Part shown: positions 24,886 to 26,001 of the stretch, piece after piece | Position numbering within the stretch: the stretch's first letter is position 1 | How the letters are laid out: the number at the start of each line of letters is the position of its first letter | Assembly (NCBI GenBank): GCA_001701165.1 | Contig: DAAP01000022.1 | Coordinates: 1 to 26,001 of the forward strand | Direction: 5' to 3' | From: Bacteroidales bacterium H4 | GTDB taxonomy: Bacteria; Bacteroidota; Bacteroidia; Bacteroidales; Muribaculaceae | DNA length: 26,001 nt | Made by a program: the position numbers and the translations under genes | Notes under the pieces: generated by a model | What the model saw: only the letters and a program-made list of their open reading frames with translations | Databases searched by the model: none | Told to the model about the DNA's origin: nothing

Positions 24886-25914
24886 TTACTGTTGCTTGGC
24901 GGATTTTTCGAGGGCGCCGACGCGGTCAAAGAGCTGGCCCAAGCGGCGTATGTATGCGGCTTGACGGGCAAATTCGCCGGCGGGCACTGCGGGGTATCCC
25001 ATGATGCGGCTGCCGGGGGCGACGTTGTTGGGTACGCCCGATTGGGCGCCTATTTGTGTGCGGTCGCCCACGGCGATGTGCCCGGCGATGCCCACTTGTC
25101 CGCCCACCATACAGTGGCTGCCTACGTGTGCACTGCCTGCTATGCCGGCTTGTGCGGCCACCACCGTGTGCTCGCCTACGGTGACGTTGTGTGCCACCTG
25201 TATCAAGTTGTCCAGCTTGGTGCCGCGGCCTACGCGGGTGGCGCCCATGGTGGCGCGGTCCACGGTGGTATTGGCTCCTATTTCGACGTCATCGCCTATC
25301 TCGACGATGCCCATTTGGGGTATTTTATGGTAGACGCCTTCGCTGTCGGGTGCAAAGCCGAAGCCGTCGGCTCCTATGACCACGCCGGCATGGATGATGC
25401 AGCGTGCCCCGATATGGCATCCGGGATATACGCGGCTTCCGGGGTAGAGCACGGTGTCTTCGCCTATGACGGCGCCGTTGCCTACGTACACTTGGGGATA
25501 GATCTTGGCGCCGCGTCCTATGACGGCGCCTTTGCCGATGTATGCAAATGCGCCGACGTATGTCTCCTTGTCTATGGCGACGTCTTCGGCTATGTAGCTG
25601 GGCTGCTCGATGCCGACGGGGTGCTGTGTCATGGCTGCGGCGGCCATTTCCATGAGCTTGGTGACTGCGCCGTAGGGGTCGGCCACGCGTATCATGGTGG
25701 CTTGTACGGGACGCTCGGGCACGAATGTATCGGCCACGAGCACTATCGACGATTGAGTGTCGTAGATGTAGTGTGTGTATTTGGGATTGGCAAGAAAAGA
25801 CAGTGCGCCGGGATGCCCTTCTTCGATTTTGGCAAAGGTGCTGACTGCGGCTTTGGGGTCGCCGTCAACGGTACCGCCGATAAGGGCTGCTAACATTTCT
25901 GCTGTAAATTGCAT
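24886..25914 (-). CDS. lpxD: UDP-3-O-acylglucosamine N-acyltransferase (LpxD)
   Basis: Third lipid A step: adds a second 3-hydroxyacyl chain to the glucosamine nitrogen. The 342-aa protein has an N-terminal uridine-binding domain (about 1-95, with GALSFLANPKYTHYI), a long left-handed beta-helix of hexapeptide repeats (about 105-300), the catalytic His H242 in NLIQVAHNVTVG, and a C-terminal helix. The start at 25914 is supported by MQFTAEMLAALIGG, the normal family N-terminus. It is the first lpx gene in the window; the promoter candidate lies about 40 bases upstream. Confidence 0.96.
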   Translation of the reverse strand: MQFTAEMLAALIGGTVDGDPKAAVSTFAKIEEGHPGALSFLANPKYTHYIYDTQSSIVLVADTFVPERPVQATMIRVADPYGAVTKLMEMAAAAMTQHPVGIEQPSYIAEDVAIDKETYVGAFAYIGKGAVIGRGAKIYPQVYVGNGAVIGEDTVLYPGSRVYPGCHIGARCIIHAGVVIGADGFGFAPDSEGVYHKIPQMGIVEIGDDVEIGANTTVDRATMGATRVGRGTKLDNLIQVAHNVTVGEHTVVAAQAGIAGSAHVGSHCMVGGQVGIAGHIAVGDRTQIGAQSGVPNNVAPGSRIMGYPAVPAGEFARQAAYIRRLGQLFDRVGALEKSAKQQ

Positions 25915-25950
25915 GTGTCAAGTCGTGTATGATTCATATGAATGCGACCG

Positions 25951-25981
25951 CAAAAATACGCAAAATAAACGATATAGCCAA
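25951..25981 (-). promoter_or_regulatory. Candidate promoter of the lpx operon
   Basis: On the minus strand TTG (25981-25979), a 20-base spacer, then TATTTTTG (25958-25951), an exact fit to TAnnTTTG, about 37 bases before the lpxD ATG. The window ends soon after, so upstream genes in the same operon cannot be excluded. Confidence 0.55.
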
Positions 25982-26001
25982 GGGGGTGTGTCGTAATTGG
26001 C

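Noticed and set aside
24850..25893. 347-codon plus-strand frame over lpxD
   Set aside because: Gly/Ala/Tyr-rich antisense of the hexapeptide repeats of lpxD; not a gene.

Overview
The window looks like chromosomal DNA of a Bacteroidales bacterium, most likely of the Muribaculaceae/Bacteroidaceae kind. Reasons: a fused lpxC-fabZ gene, small Bacteroidetes-restricted families (DUF4295, DUF4924), secreted lipoproteins with DUF4493 and PCMD domains, a short MenE, and repeated promoter-like TAnnTTTG boxes (the Bacteroidales -7 element), several with a TTG/TTTG box about 19-20 bp upstream. The family placement is inference; the order-level placement is well supported. No phage, insertion sequence, CRISPR array or defence island was found.

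Layout. (1) 1-239: the start of a small two-helix membrane protein that runs off the left edge. (2) 546-6679: an operon of three paralogous lipoproteins with a shared DUF4493 module, a shared second beta-sandwich-like module and, in two of them, an FN3-like segment plus a C-terminal PCMD domain; it ends in a hairpin terminator. This is the accessory and least understood part. (3) 6807-11446, minus strand: menaquinone genes menD-menB-menC-menE, tightly packed. (4) 11718-15214, plus strand: typA/bipA, folP, cdaA (c-di-AMP synthase). (5) 15344-16980, minus strand: ilvE followed by a one-base-overlapping HD-domain phosphohydrolase gene, with one large palindrome over its 5' end and a perfect 21-bp inverted repeat beyond its 3' end. 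(6) 17440-17516: tRNA-Pro(GGG) with a clear promoter and terminator. (7) 17832-19785: groES-groL, preceded by a sigma-54-like -24/-12 element. (8) 20000-20651, minus strand: rpmB-rpmG-DUF4295, with promoter and terminator. (9) 21035-22115: a DUF4924 gene and a convergent DUF695 gene. (10) 22255-25914, minus strand: lpxD, lpxC-fabZ, lpxA and, immediately after lpxA, the RNase P RNA gene rnpB.

Most of the window is housekeeping: respiration quinone synthesis, folate, second messenger, branched-chain amino acids, chaperonin, ribosomal proteins and lipid A. No convincing new system is present. The points most worth a second look are the DUF4493 paralog operon, the palindrome covering the HD gene's start region, the candidate RpoN promoter of groESL, and the short intergenic tandem repeats.
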